Positions 1 to 7,641 of a stretch of 64,000 nt of DNA are shown piece after piece. Origin of the DNA: an uncultured bacterium (GTDB taxonomy: Bacteria; Bacteroidota; Bacteroidia; Chitinophagales; Chitinophagaceae); assembly GCA_903920455.1 (NCBI GenBank), contig CAIXLY010000007.1:1-64000 (forward strand), read 5' to 3'. The notes under the pieces are model-generated. The model was not told the DNA's origin and did no database searches. It saw only the letters and a program-made list of their open reading frames with translations. The position numbers and the translations under genes are program-made. Each line of letters opens with the position of its first letter. Position 1 is the stretch's first letter.

Positions 1-461
1 GGATAAGAAGAAGAAGAATAAAGATAACTAGCTGAGGAAAGCAACAAAAAAGACGACGAACATGTATCAAAGTTAATCATTTCAATTTCATTTTCATTCA
101 AACTATCTGAAATGTTATAACTGTTTAGATAATCATTATTATTGATAGAACTAATATATAAGTTACTCGAATCACTATGGAAAAGAAAATTAAAGATACA
201 ACTATAAATTTTAGAATATAAACTAAACATTGAATCAGCTTCGATGGACTGATGTGGTAATGATGGCGATTTCTTATTATTTTTAATTATGAAATAGTTA
301 TTTTTATTTTTAAATTTAGTTGTTGAGTTTGTGTGTTTTTTATTAATGTCATAAAATCTATTTAAACTTAAATCATCATCAAGGCATTTATTCCTCGCTG
401 CTTGCAGTAGCGGTTTTACCATTTGAGCGTCTTTGACGTGGTGAAATTTTTGGTGATTTAT
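1..461 (-). other. Long open frame running off the left edge; possible exon of a neighbouring eukaryotic gene
   Basis: On the minus strand one reading frame is open from position 461 to position 3 and continues past the window edge, about 153 codons with no stop. DNA this AT-rich should give a stop roughly every 12 codons. In-frame ATGs lie at 422 and 230. The first part overlaps the last TRAP-alpha exon in another frame. The translated segment is rich in Ser, Asn, Tyr and Lys, and I do not recognise it. It could be an exon of the next gene on the same strand, a read-through frame, or chance. Apart from this frame and a candidate polyadenylation signal, I see nothing in positions 1-387. Confidence 0.3.
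339..344 (-). promoter_or_regulatory. Candidate polyadenylation signal (AATAAA) of the TRAP-alpha gene
   Basis: The minus strand reads AATAAA here, 43 bases past the TAA stop of the TRAP-alpha reading frame, in AT-rich DNA. Its position fits a metazoan 3' untranslated region. AATAAA is common by chance in such DNA, so this is suggestive only. Confidence 0.35.
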
Positions 462-1577
462 CTATTTTTATTGAAAAATAAATAAAAAATAAATAATCTT
501 TTATCATAGCTAATAAAGTAAGACTATTACTTGTTTGTAAGTGTTCTTTTGGAATCCACTCAAAGTCAACACCGTCTGCGTTTGTTGAGCTACCATTTGG
601 TACTTTTTGGGAGCTGGTGGTGAATCCGGATATGCGCGCTTTCTTCTTGAAAACTGAAAAAAATTGCTGACCAACAAGTAACAAAAGAACAGCAACTGCA
701 GCAAGAAAGATATAAAGAAAAAATCTTTAAAAATAAAATAAAAAAAAAGTTAACAAACAACTTGAAATAAAAAATAAAAATTCTGAAATAAAATTACGTT
801 TCTCCATCGAAACCCTCATCTGGCTCAACTACATTAATTGTTTCGTTGAAAACAGCGTTGACGAATGATTTGCCATCTAAGCTCTTGTATCTCAAGTTGA
901 TCGTGAAGCCGAACTGTCTTGATGAAAAAGTCTCTGATGGCGTGAACAAGTACTCGAATGTGGCTTCTTTTTCTGATTCGACAACTTTGTTTAGTTCGAA
1001 TGTGGTGAACTAAAATATAAAAAAATTTAAATATCAATAAACCCAAGTTAAAAGCGGAATTTTAAATGCCTACGTTTTGAATGTAGTAGCTGAAGTCTTG
1101 TGGGTAACGGAATGAGCCCTCGATTGTTTCGACCAAAAAGTTTGATGTGCCGTTGTTGTGGAATCCGACTAATAATCTGGCTAGTTTACCAGCTGGCAAA
1201 TCGGTGCTTTCTGGCTGAAGGAATAGGACGTGCGTTTTGATAAAGGGCGAGGACAATACTTTTTCTTCCGCTGTTTCTTCATCGGCTTCAGTCTATGATT
1301 TTAGTTAAGCTTTAAATGCAGTTTAAGTATTATTTAAATTTGTGCATGGGTTTACTTCTGCTGCTGTTTGAGTTTCGCTTGGTGTTTCTTCGTTTATAAC
1401 TGCATCATCGTCGACTTCGTCTTCTTCTATTAAATTAAAATAGATAAATGTTAGGTTTCTTTAGGACTATGTTAGGTTTGCTGAATTTAATTTACCTGCT
1501 CTAACAGAAATTGGTGATAAAAATACACTCAATGAGATTAAAAATAATAAACCGATTGATTTATTTAAAAGTTTCAT
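388..1577 (-). CDS. SSR1: Eukaryotic translocon-associated protein subunit alpha (TRAP-alpha/SSR1), six exons
   Basis: TRAP-alpha is a single-pass ER membrane protein of the complex bound to the Sec61 translocon, where it assists insertion of secretory proteins. Exons on the minus strand: 1577-1496, 1426-1356, 1292-1074, 1009-798, 724-531 and 461-388. All five introns (69, 63, 64, 73 and 69 bp) begin GT, end AG and keep the frame. The spliced product is 283 aa; human SSR1 is 286. Order of parts: signal peptide (about 1-27), acidic lumenal stretch (28-60), lumenal domain with SFRYPQD and two N-glycosylation sequons (NGT, NET), the FDGET motif just before a membrane helix at about 196-217, and a basic cytosolic tail with DFEWIPKE. 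Base composition and introns differ completely from the rest of the window. A bacterium could not splice this gene. Source phylum is not determined. Confidence 0.93.
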
Positions 1578-1629
1578 TTTTTTTTCAAAATTTTAAATCT
1601 TTAGTTTAACTAAAAAAACCTAAAAAATT
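1578..1629. other. Junction between eukaryotic and bacterial DNA
   Basis: Only 52 bases separate the ATG of the eukaryotic TRAP-alpha gene (minus strand, 1577) from the ATG of bacterial amtB (plus strand, 1630). Neither gene has room for its own promoter, so the switch of genome lies within or very near this stretch. The A-rich leader just before amtB looks bacterial and the T/A run next to 1577 looks like eukaryotic 5' UTR, but the exact breakpoint cannot be placed. On the minus strand a T-run ending in TTTTTTTAG near 1603 could also be a splice acceptor. No repeat or integration signature is visible. Confidence 0.7.
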
Positions 1630-2979
1630 ATGAACACGAAAGCATTAAGAGACAAGTTGCCTTTCCTTGTGCTGGCTTTGGTTGCGATAGCCGCAATCTT
1701 TGTACCAGTTTTACCAAATTTTGAAGATAAAGCAGGTGTATACAATGGCGCTGATATTACTTGGATATTGATTGCCACCGCTTTGGTGTTTCTCATGACC
1801 CCTGGTTTGGCTTTCTTCTACGGCGGAATGGTACACAGAAAAAATGTGATATCAACCATGATAAAAAGTGTGGTTGCAGCAGGAGTTGTTAGCATCATAT
1901 GGATTGCCTTCGGATATAGCCTTTGCTTCGGGGATTCATTGGGTGGATTTGTCGGAAACCCAATGACACACCTTTTCTTTAAGGATGTTAACAATACTGA
2001 ACCATGGGGACTAGCTCCAACAATTCCCAAAACACTTTTTTCGCTTTTTCAGTTGATGTTTGCCATCATTACACCAGGACTGGTCGTTGGCGCATTGGCC
2101 GAACGTGTTAAATTTACCTCGTACATATTGTTTACTATATTGTTCAGCATATTAGTTTATGCTCCCCTAGCTCATTGGAGCTGGCACCCAGATGGCTTCT
2201 TGTTTAAATTAGGCGCACTGGATTTTGCAGGTGGTACCGTAGTACACATTTCAGCTGGTTGTGCTGCACTTGCAGGAGCCATCGTGTTGAAACGCAGAAA
2301 AGTGCATCTTGAAGGAGGCGAAATTCCACCTGCAAACGTTCCTTACATACTTATTGGTACAGGTTTGCTTTGGTTTGGCTGGTTTGGTTTTAACGCAGGA
2401 TCAGCATTGGGCGCAAATGGACTTGCTGTATCTGCATTCGCTACCACCAACACCGCTGCTGCTGCTGCAGGTTTATCATGGATGTTCTTCGATGTTTTAA
2501 AAGGAAAAAAACCTTCAGTAATGGGCTTTTGTATTGGTGCAGTTGTTGGACTTGTTGCCATCACCCCTGGGGCAGGTTTTGTAGGCATTCCACAAAGTAT
2601 ATTCATCGGAGTAATATCAGCAATCATTTCAAATGTTGCGGTTTACTACAAACAAAAATCTACCCTAGATGATGCACTGGATGTTTTCCCTTGTCATGGT
2701 ATTGGTGGTATGGTGGGCATGATCCTTACTGGAGTTTTTGCAACGAAAGCTGTAAATACTGCAGGCAATGATGGTTTGTTCTATGGAAATGCTGAGTTCT
2801 TTTTGACACAGCTTAAAGCAATGGGTGTAGCAGTAATCTATTCATTTGTCGTTTCTTTCTTGATCTTCAAATTCATCAACTTAATTCAACCACTTAGGGT
2901 AAGTGAAGAAGAAGAAGAATTAGGACTTGACCAATCACAACATGCTGAGAAATATGGCAGAAATCCTCAGAAAGCTTAA
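1630..2979 (+). CDS. amtB: Ammonium transporter, Amt/Rh family
   Basis: An inner-membrane channel that conducts ammonium/ammonia into the cytoplasm. The 449 aa match the family length, with about eleven hydrophobic helices. The pore twin histidines are visible as H206 (in GGTVVHISAG) and H356 (in DVFPCHGIGG), and the family signature AFFYGGMVHRKN is at 62-73. The C-terminal tail is short and acidic (EEEEELGLDQ). No glnK/PII gene lies beside it, although many amtB genes are paired with one; upstream sequence is lost because foreign DNA begins within about 50 bp of the start. Downstream is a beta-barrel protein, separated by a strong hairpin. First gene of the bacterial part. Confidence 0.95.
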   Translation: MNTKALRDKLPFLVLALVAIAAIFVPVLPNFEDKAGVYNGADITWILIATALVFLMTPGLAFFYGGMVHRKNVISTMIKSVVAAGVVSIIWIAFGYSLCFGDSLGGFVGNPMTHLFFKDVNNTEPWGLAPTIPKTLFSLFQLMFAIITPGLVVGALAERVKFTSYILFTILFSILVYAPLAHWSWHPDGFLFKLGALDFAGGTVVHISAGCAALAGAIVLKRRKVHLEGGEIPPANVPYILIGTGLLWFGWFGFNAGSALGANGLAVSAFATTNTAAAAAGLSWMFFDVLKGKKPSVMGFCIGAVVGLVAITPGAGFVGIPQSIFIGVISAIISNVAVYYKQKSTLDDALDVFPCHGIGGMVGMILTGVFATKAVNTAGNDGLFYGNAEFFLTQLKAMGVAVIYSFVVSFLIFKFINLIQPLRVSEEEEELGLDQSQHAEKYGRNPQKA

Positions 2980-3017
2980 CATTAGATGATGAAGAATATC
3001 AAATTAATAAACAAATA

Positions 3018-3075
3018 AGGGTATAGCGCAAAGTGATGTTGTACTGGAACATTCACTTCTGCCATACCCCCTTTT
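3018..3075 (+). terminator. Long hairpin terminator after amtB
   Basis: The outer stem pairs GGGTAT (3019-3024) with ATACCC (about 3064-3069). An inner stem pairs AAGTGATGTT with AACATTCACTT, one base bulged. The structure is followed by CCTTTT. It lies between amtB and the porin-like gene, so it likely ends amtB transcription. It is longer than a usual terminator, so a small structured RNA is a less likely alternative. Confidence 0.6.
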
Positions 3076-3094
3076 ATAACTAAAAACAATTTCA

Positions 3095-4171
3095 ATGATA
3101 CGAAGAATTTCACAAATCGCATGTGCCCTTATTTTGTCCATTTCAGCAAAATCACAAACAGAGACTCCAGTTGCTGAAGAAAAGAAATCAAATTTCACCT
3201 TCAGTGGTTCAATAGATGGCTACCTTAGATCAGACCTAAACGAATCCTTATCCAACAACCGCACCAGCTTCACAAACACCACAGGAAAATTCGCTTTGGG
3301 TATGGTGTCTGCTAAAATTGACTACGCCTTAAAAAAGTTCAGCTTTACCGCAGATCTTGGTGCAGGAAAAAGAGCTGAAGAGTTTGCATACAACGATAAA
3401 GGAGTCCTAAAGTATGTAAAACAATTGTACGGCTCATACGCTGCAACAGAATGGCTTAAAATTACTGCAGGAACCTGGGCAACACATGTTGGCTATGAAT
3501 TAGTAGATCCTCAAGGCAACAAAAACTATAGTATGTCCTATATGTTTTCTTATGGCCCATTTCTTCATACAGGCGTTAAGTCGGATTTTACGTTTGGAAA
3601 AACTGGTTTTATGATTGGGTTAGCTAACCCGACAGACTATAGGAATTCACCAAATCCAAATAAAAAGGCTTTGTTATTGCAGTTCAGCCAAGCAATTAAT
3701 GATAACGTAAAAGTATATCTTAATTATGTCGGCGGCGAGCGACCATCTGATTATGCCAAAACAAGACAGTACGACTTGGTACTAACAGGAAAGGTAAATG
3801 ACCAATTTAACGTTGGGCTAAATGCAACTACTGCAAGTGTTAAGACCCTTGCATCAGCAAATACCTATGGCGATGCAAAATCTTGGTGGGGAACAGCAGC
3901 ATATTTAAACTTTGACCCTATCAAAAACCTGGGCTTCACCTTGAGGTCTGAAATATTTGATGACCAGAATCAATTGTCAGCCATGGGAGCAGCACCTTAT
4001 GGAGCAACCATATTTGCCAATACCCTATCTGGAAATATAAAAGTTGGTCCAATTATGCTTGTACCAGAGGTAAGAATTGAATCTGCCACAAACAATGTTT
4101 ACTATACAAAAGGTGGATCAGAAAGGTCAAGTACTACAAGTATATTACTAGGAGCGTACTATAAATTTTAG
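3095..4171 (+). CDS. Outer-membrane beta-barrel protein, porin-2 (OmpL-like) type
   Basis: A predicted outer-membrane barrel of 358 aa. It has a short signal peptide (about 1-20, ending near ISAKSQ) and many alternating amphipathic strands. It ends YYKF, and a C-terminal aromatic residue is typical of barrels inserted by the Bam machinery. The fold and composition match the Bacteroidota group often named putative beta-barrel porin 2. The gene lies 115 bp after amtB on the same strand; porins of this sort near amtB may help ammonium cross the outer membrane, but that is inferred from position only. A strong terminator follows at 4199. The substrate is unknown. Confidence 0.75.
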   Translation: MIRRISQIACALILSISAKSQTETPVAEEKKSNFTFSGSIDGYLRSDLNESLSNNRTSFTNTTGKFALGMVSAKIDYALKKFSFTADLGAGKRAEEFAYNDKGVLKYVKQLYGSYAATEWLKITAGTWATHVGYELVDPQGNKNYSMSYMFSYGPFLHTGVKSDFTFGKTGFMIGLANPTDYRNSPNPNKKALLLQFSQAINDNVKVYLNYVGGERPSDYAKTRQYDLVLTGKVNDQFNVGLNATTASVKTLASANTYGDAKSWWGTAAYLNFDPIKNLGFTLRSEIFDDQNQLSAMGAAPYGATIFANTLSGNIKVGPIMLVPEVRIESATNNVYYTKGGSERSSTTSILLGAYYKF

Positions 4172-4198
4172 CAGAGTTTTTTTGGTTAAGACAATTAC

Positions 4199-4227
4199 GA
4201 GGCGACTATTTAGTCGCCTCTTTTTTT
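4199..4227 (+). terminator. Rho-independent terminator
   Basis: A perfect stem GAGGCGACTA/TAGTCGCCTC (4199-4220) is followed by seven T. It ends the porin-like gene. The T-run touches the stop codon of the convergent der gene. The minus side has no T-run, so it acts mainly for the plus strand. Confidence 0.9.
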
Positions 4228-5533
4228 ATTTCTTTCTGAAGAAAATTCTCACAGGCACACCCTTCAAATCAAAATTCTCACGAAGTTTGTTCTCAAGATA
4301 ATTCTTATAGGGTGTTTTGATATCATCAGGGTAATTGGTAAAAAATGCAAAACTCGGAACAACGGTTGGTATCTGAGTAACATATTTTATCTTGACACTA
4401 TTGCCCCTAACCACTGGTGGGTGATAGTTTTCAATTGCCTTAAGCATAATATCATTTAGTGAAGAGGTCGAGATTTTTCTTTTTCTACTTTCATATACAT
4501 CAAGCGCAGTCTCAATTACTTTAAAAACACGAGTTTTTTCCTTTGCAGAAATAAACAAAACTGGAACATCAGTAAAAGGAGCAAGCCTTGTCTTCAATTC
4601 CTTCTCGTAGTCTTTTGCAGTGTTTGTAACCTTGTCAACTACATCCCACTTATTTACCAAGAATACAATTCCTTTACCTTTTTTTACAGCCAATGAGAAA
4701 ATATTAAGGTCTTGCTGGGCGACGCCTTTTTCTGCATCAATCATCATCAAACACACATCGGCCTCATCAACTGCTTTTATTGCACGAATAACAGAATAGA
4801 ATTCAAGATCTTCATGAACCTTACTCTTTCTGCGAATACCAGCAGTGTCAATCAGCACGAACTCCTTCTGAAAAAGATTGTAATGGGTATGAATAGTGTC
4901 TCTTGTTGTTCCAGCGATTTCACTCACGATTGTTCTTTCCTCTCCAACAAGTGCATTTAATAAAGAGGATTTTCCAACATTGGGTTGACCAATGATTGCA
5001 AATCTAGGCAACGATGCATCAAGTTCTTCGGCATCAATGGTAATCAGTGCGGCAACTTCATCAAGCAACTCACCTGTTCCACTACCAGAAATAGAGGAAA
5101 GAAAAAATGTTTTTTCAAATCCAAGTGCATAAAACTCGGTGGCGTCAAGCATTCTGTTGCTATTATCTACCTTATTAACAACAAGAAATACAGGTTTTTT
5201 TGACTGTCTCAAGATTTTTGTCATGGCCTCATCCAGAGTGGTAATTCCTGTTGTAACATCGCACATAAACACAATGGCGTTTGCCTCCTCAACAGCAATC
5301 AGTACCTGCTTTCTGATTTCACGTTCAAAAACATCCATGCTATCTGGAACAAAACCTCCTGTATCAATGATATTGTAAGTCTTGCCATTCCATTCAGAAA
5401 TACCATATTGTCTATCGCGCGTCACTCCTGGAGTATCTTCAACAATTGCTTTTCTTTGCTCAAGCAAACGATTAAAAAGGGTACTCTTTCCGACATTCGG
5501 TCGTCCTACAATTGCTAACGTAAATCCTGCCAT
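4226..5533 (-). CDS. der: Ribosome biogenesis GTPase Der (EngA)
   Basis: A GTPase needed for late assembly of the 50S ribosomal subunit. The 435 aa hold two G domains in tandem, the hallmark of Der: G1 motifs GRPNVGKST (10-18) and GQPNVGKSS (about 181-189), G3 motifs DTGG and DTAG, and NKVD/NKWD as G4. A C-terminal KH-like domain follows (ending RIFFRKK). It lies 26 bp downstream of era on the same strand, so the two ribosome-assembly GTPases probably share a transcript. The start MAGFTLAIVG fits the family. Confidence 0.97.
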   Translation of the reverse strand: MAGFTLAIVGRPNVGKSTLFNRLLEQRKAIVEDTPGVTRDRQYGISEWNGKTYNIIDTGGFVPDSMDVFEREIRKQVLIAVEEANAIVFMCDVTTGITTLDEAMTKILRQSKKPVFLVVNKVDNSNRMLDATEFYALGFEKTFFLSSISGSGTGELLDEVAALITIDAEELDASLPRFAIIGQPNVGKSSLLNALVGEERTIVSEIAGTTRDTIHTHYNLFQKEFVLIDTAGIRRKSKVHEDLEFYSVIRAIKAVDEADVCLMMIDAEKGVAQQDLNIFSLAVKKGKGIVFLVNKWDVVDKVTNTAKDYEKELKTRLAPFTDVPVLFISAKEKTRVFKVIETALDVYESRKRKISTSSLNDIMLKAIENYHPPVVRGNSVKIKYVTQIPTVVPSFAFFTNYPDDIKTPYKNYLENKLRENFDLKGVPVRIFFRKK

Positions 5534-5559
5534 AATTTATAATGTTTTAGCACTAGTTG

Positions 5560-6429
5560 CTAATTATACCCGTACTCGTTTAAGTACAATTCGTTATTTC
5601 TCCAATTATTTCTAACCTTAACAAACAATTCGAGATAGACCTTTCTATCAAGAAAAGTTTCAAGTGAAATTCTAGAAACGGTACCTAGTTTTTTGATCAT
5701 AGAGCCTCCGGTTCCTAGTATGATTGCTTTTTGAGACTCCCGTTGCACTACAATTACAGCAGAGATCCGGGTTAGGTTTTCTTTTTCCTCGAACTTCGAA
5801 ACCATCACCGTTGTCTGATAAGGAATCTCTTCATTGAAAAGTTCAAAAATCTTTTCGCGCACAAGCTCTCCAGCGAAAAATTTTGTCGGCAAGTCGGTCA
5901 GCTCTTCTTGATCATAAAAAGGTTCGCCTTCAGGAAGAAGCGATACAACAAGCTCCAACAAATCATTCAAGCGTTGCTTTCCTGAAGCAGAGACTGAAAT
6001 CACTTTTTTACAGTATGGCTTATCAGAAAAGAATTCCTCTGCTAGGGCTACTCTGTCTTTTTTGACAAGATCACATTTGTTAAGCACTAAAATTGAAGTA
6101 GCCTTTAGTTTCAATGAAGAAAACATGGCATCGAGCTCAGTAAAATCATCTCTTAGATCAGCTACCAGCAAACAAACGTCTGCATCTTCCATACTTGACC
6201 TTACCGCCTGCATCATTTTTTCGTGCAGTTTGTATTTGGGTTCAATAACGCCGGGTGTATCAGAAAATACGATTTGATAATCAGGTGAGTTCAAAAAAGC
6301 CCTGATTCGGTGACGGGTTGTTTGAACCTTAGACGATACAATAGCCAGCTTCTCTCCTATCAGTGCATTCAGAAGTGTGCTTTTCCCAGCGTTGGGCTTA
6401 CCTACAATATTTACAAAACCAGAGCGCAT
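5560..6429 (-). CDS. era: GTPase Era
   Basis: A GTPase that binds the 3' end of 16S rRNA and helps mature the 30S subunit. The 289 aa show G1 GKPNAGKST (11-19), G3 DTPGV, G4 NKCD, and a C-terminal KH RNA-binding domain containing GTGGSMIKKLG. The length is normal. The ATG at 6429 gives the usual Era N-terminus with the P-loop close to the start. A TACCTTTG promoter box ends only 8 bases before this ATG, so the mRNA should have almost no leader. It is followed by der and is divergent from the initiator tRNA. Confidence 0.97.
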   Translation of the reverse strand: MRSGFVNIVGKPNAGKSTLLNALIGEKLAIVSSKVQTTRHRIRAFLNSPDYQIVFSDTPGVIEPKYKLHEKMMQAVRSSMEDADVCLLVADLRDDFTELDAMFSSLKLKATSILVLNKCDLVKKDRVALAEEFFSDKPYCKKVISVSASGKQRLNDLLELVVSLLPEGEPFYDQEELTDLPTKFFAGELVREKIFELFNEEIPYQTTVMVSKFEEKENLTRISAVIVVQRESQKAIILGTGGSMIKKLGTVSRISLETFLDRKVYLELFVKVRNNWRNNELYLNEYGYN

Positions 6430-6437
6430 ATTCTATG

Positions 6438-6445
6438 CAAAGGTA
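6438..6445 (-). promoter_or_regulatory. -7 promoter box of era (TACCTTTG)
   Basis: Matches the Bacteroidota housekeeping -7 consensus TAnnTTTG. Eight bases separate it from the era ATG, implying a leader of only a few bases. No clear TTG lies at the -33 position. Confidence 0.6.
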
Positions 6446-6462
6446 ACACAGTAAAAATTGTT

Positions 6463-6492
6463 TTGCATATAATAGATTTAAGCGTAGATTTG
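6463..6492 (+). promoter_or_regulatory. Promoter of the initiator tRNA gene
   Basis: TTG at 6463-6465 (within TTTTG), exactly 19 bases, then TAGATTTG at 6485-6492: a full match to the Bacteroidota -33/-7 promoter. Only three bases (CAC) separate it from the first base of the mature tRNA. Confidence 0.8.
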
Positions 6493-6495
6493 CAC

Positions 6496-6570
<75 letters not shown>

Positions 6571-6572
6571 AG

Positions 6573-6599
6573 GGCAACGTATACGTTGCCTATTTTTTT
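6573..6599 (+). terminator. Terminator of the tRNA-fMet gene
   Basis: GGCAACGTA/TACGTTGCC (6573-6590) is a perfect 9-bp palindromic stem directly after the tRNA CCA end, followed by TATTTTTTT. Confidence 0.85.
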
Positions 6600-6651
6600 G
6601 GGCTCAACTGTCAGCCCTTAAAGAAATAATAGAAGAAAAGGCCCAATTGAA

Positions 6652-7365
6652 TTAAAGCTTCCTAATGCTCGAAGCACCTGAAGAAGCTCGGTCAATTTGA
6701 GAAGGATTTCCTGAATAAATGATCTTACTCGCTCCTGAAGCAACTGCCTTAAGCACTGTAACAGCATGAATACGAATTGTAGAAGCTCCGCTGGCCTTAA
6801 TATCTACTTCATCTACCAAAAAATCAGCAGCATCACAAACACTCGCACCAGACAAAATAACCCTGGCTTCTTTGGCAGTTCCTGAAATATCTAAATCAGA
6901 AGCCCCTGAAAAAATAGCCTTTAATCTATTCGCTTTAATAATGCCTTTTACATCACTGGATCCACTGAATGTTAATGAAAGATCATCTGAAGTCAATTCA
7001 TCAACGACTACAAAATCTACAACACCAGCAGCATCAATACTACTTAACGAAGGCGCAGAGATATAGACCCTTAATTTCTGATTTTTAAAAAAAGCATCGA
7101 GACCCTTTTCCTTAATTTTTATTGAAAGTTCTGAGCCAAATATTTGTGTTTCAATCTTTTCCCTCAATTCATGGGTACTTGCACTAACTGCAACACTGCA
7201 ATCAGATCCTTTGGAAAAATAAACGGTAAAAGGCCCCTTTATAGATATCGTAGAAAAATTACCCAAGTCGCGTTTTACAGCATTGGGATCATATACTTCC
7301 TTTGAATTCTGAGCAGCAACAAATAAATTTAAAAATAACAGAAAAGTAAAAAAAGAATATTTCAT
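6652..7365 (-). CDS. Exported GIN-domain protein (DUF2807, putative autotransporter adhesin head)
   Basis: A 237 aa secreted or surface protein with a signal peptide (about 1-18, ending VAAQ). The rest is a repetitive beta-solenoid of short repeats, several containing SGAS, SGSS or ASGAS (for example near 130-235), typical of the DUF2807 GIN-domain family common in Bacteroidota. The family has no firm biochemical role; adhesin-like and stress-related roles are guesses. It converges on the tRNA-fMet gene and is divergent from the riboswitch-controlled TonB receptor. It stands alone, with no operon partner. Confidence 0.8.
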   Translation of the reverse strand: MKYSFFTFLLFLNLFVAAQNSKEVYDPNAVKRDLGNFSTISIKGPFTVYFSKGSDCSVAVSASTHELREKIETQIFGSELSIKIKEKGLDAFFKNQKLRVYISAPSLSSIDAAGVVDFVVVDELTSDDLSLTFSGSSDVKGIIKANRLKAIFSGASDLDISGTAKEARVILSGASVCDAADFLVDEVDIKASGASTIRIHAVTVLKAVASGASKIIYSGNPSQIDRASSGASSIRKL

Positions 7366-7471
7366 AAGTAAGGTTTAAGAGTTGCACAATGGTAGTAAAA
7401 CGTAAAGAAGGATGAAAAGTTACAACAAAAGTAAAAAACTAATTTTTTTTAAAGCTTACAGAATGTTTAAC

Positions 7472-7479
7472 TAGCTTTG
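7472..7479 (+). promoter_or_regulatory. -7 promoter box ahead of the TPP riboswitch (TAGCTTTG)
   Basis: Matches TAnnTTTG. Transcription starting a few bases downstream would begin at the first stem of the riboswitch (about 7485), which agrees with both calls. Confidence 0.6.
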
Positions 7480-7481
7480 TA

Positions 7482-7572
7482 GAGTTCCCGGGGTGCTCTG
7501 TGTATAACAGGGCTGAGATCAAACCCGTAGAACCTGATCAGGATAATGCCTGCGCAGGGAAGGAAAGACTCC
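7482..7572 (+). ncRNA. TPP riboswitch (THI box)
   Basis: Conserved blocks appear in order: GGGGTGC (7490 on), GGGCTGAGA (about 7510), ACCCGTAGAACCTGATC (about 7523-7540), GGATAATGCC, then GCAGGGAA. The 5' TTCCC pairs with the 3' GGGAA to close stem P1. It binds thiamine pyrophosphate and normally lowers expression of downstream thiamine genes. The gene start lies about 70 bases further on; a clear intrinsic terminator was not seen, so translational control is possible. Confidence 0.95.
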
Positions 7573-7641
7573 ACCCATCTACCTTTTCCTGTTTTGCAAT
7601 CCTGACCTGATTTTAATAATCGGACGTCAAACGCGATCAAC

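Noticed and set aside
834-1046. Separate small genes in the eukaryotic segment, such as open frames at 510-704 and 834-1046
   Set aside because: They are other-frame readings of TRAP-alpha exons 4 and 5 and add no plausible protein.
388-1577. TRAP-alpha as a gene acquired and used by the bacterium
   Set aside because: Five spliceosomal introns, a eukaryotic signal and base composition, and loss of any promoter at the junction make bacterial expression implausible.
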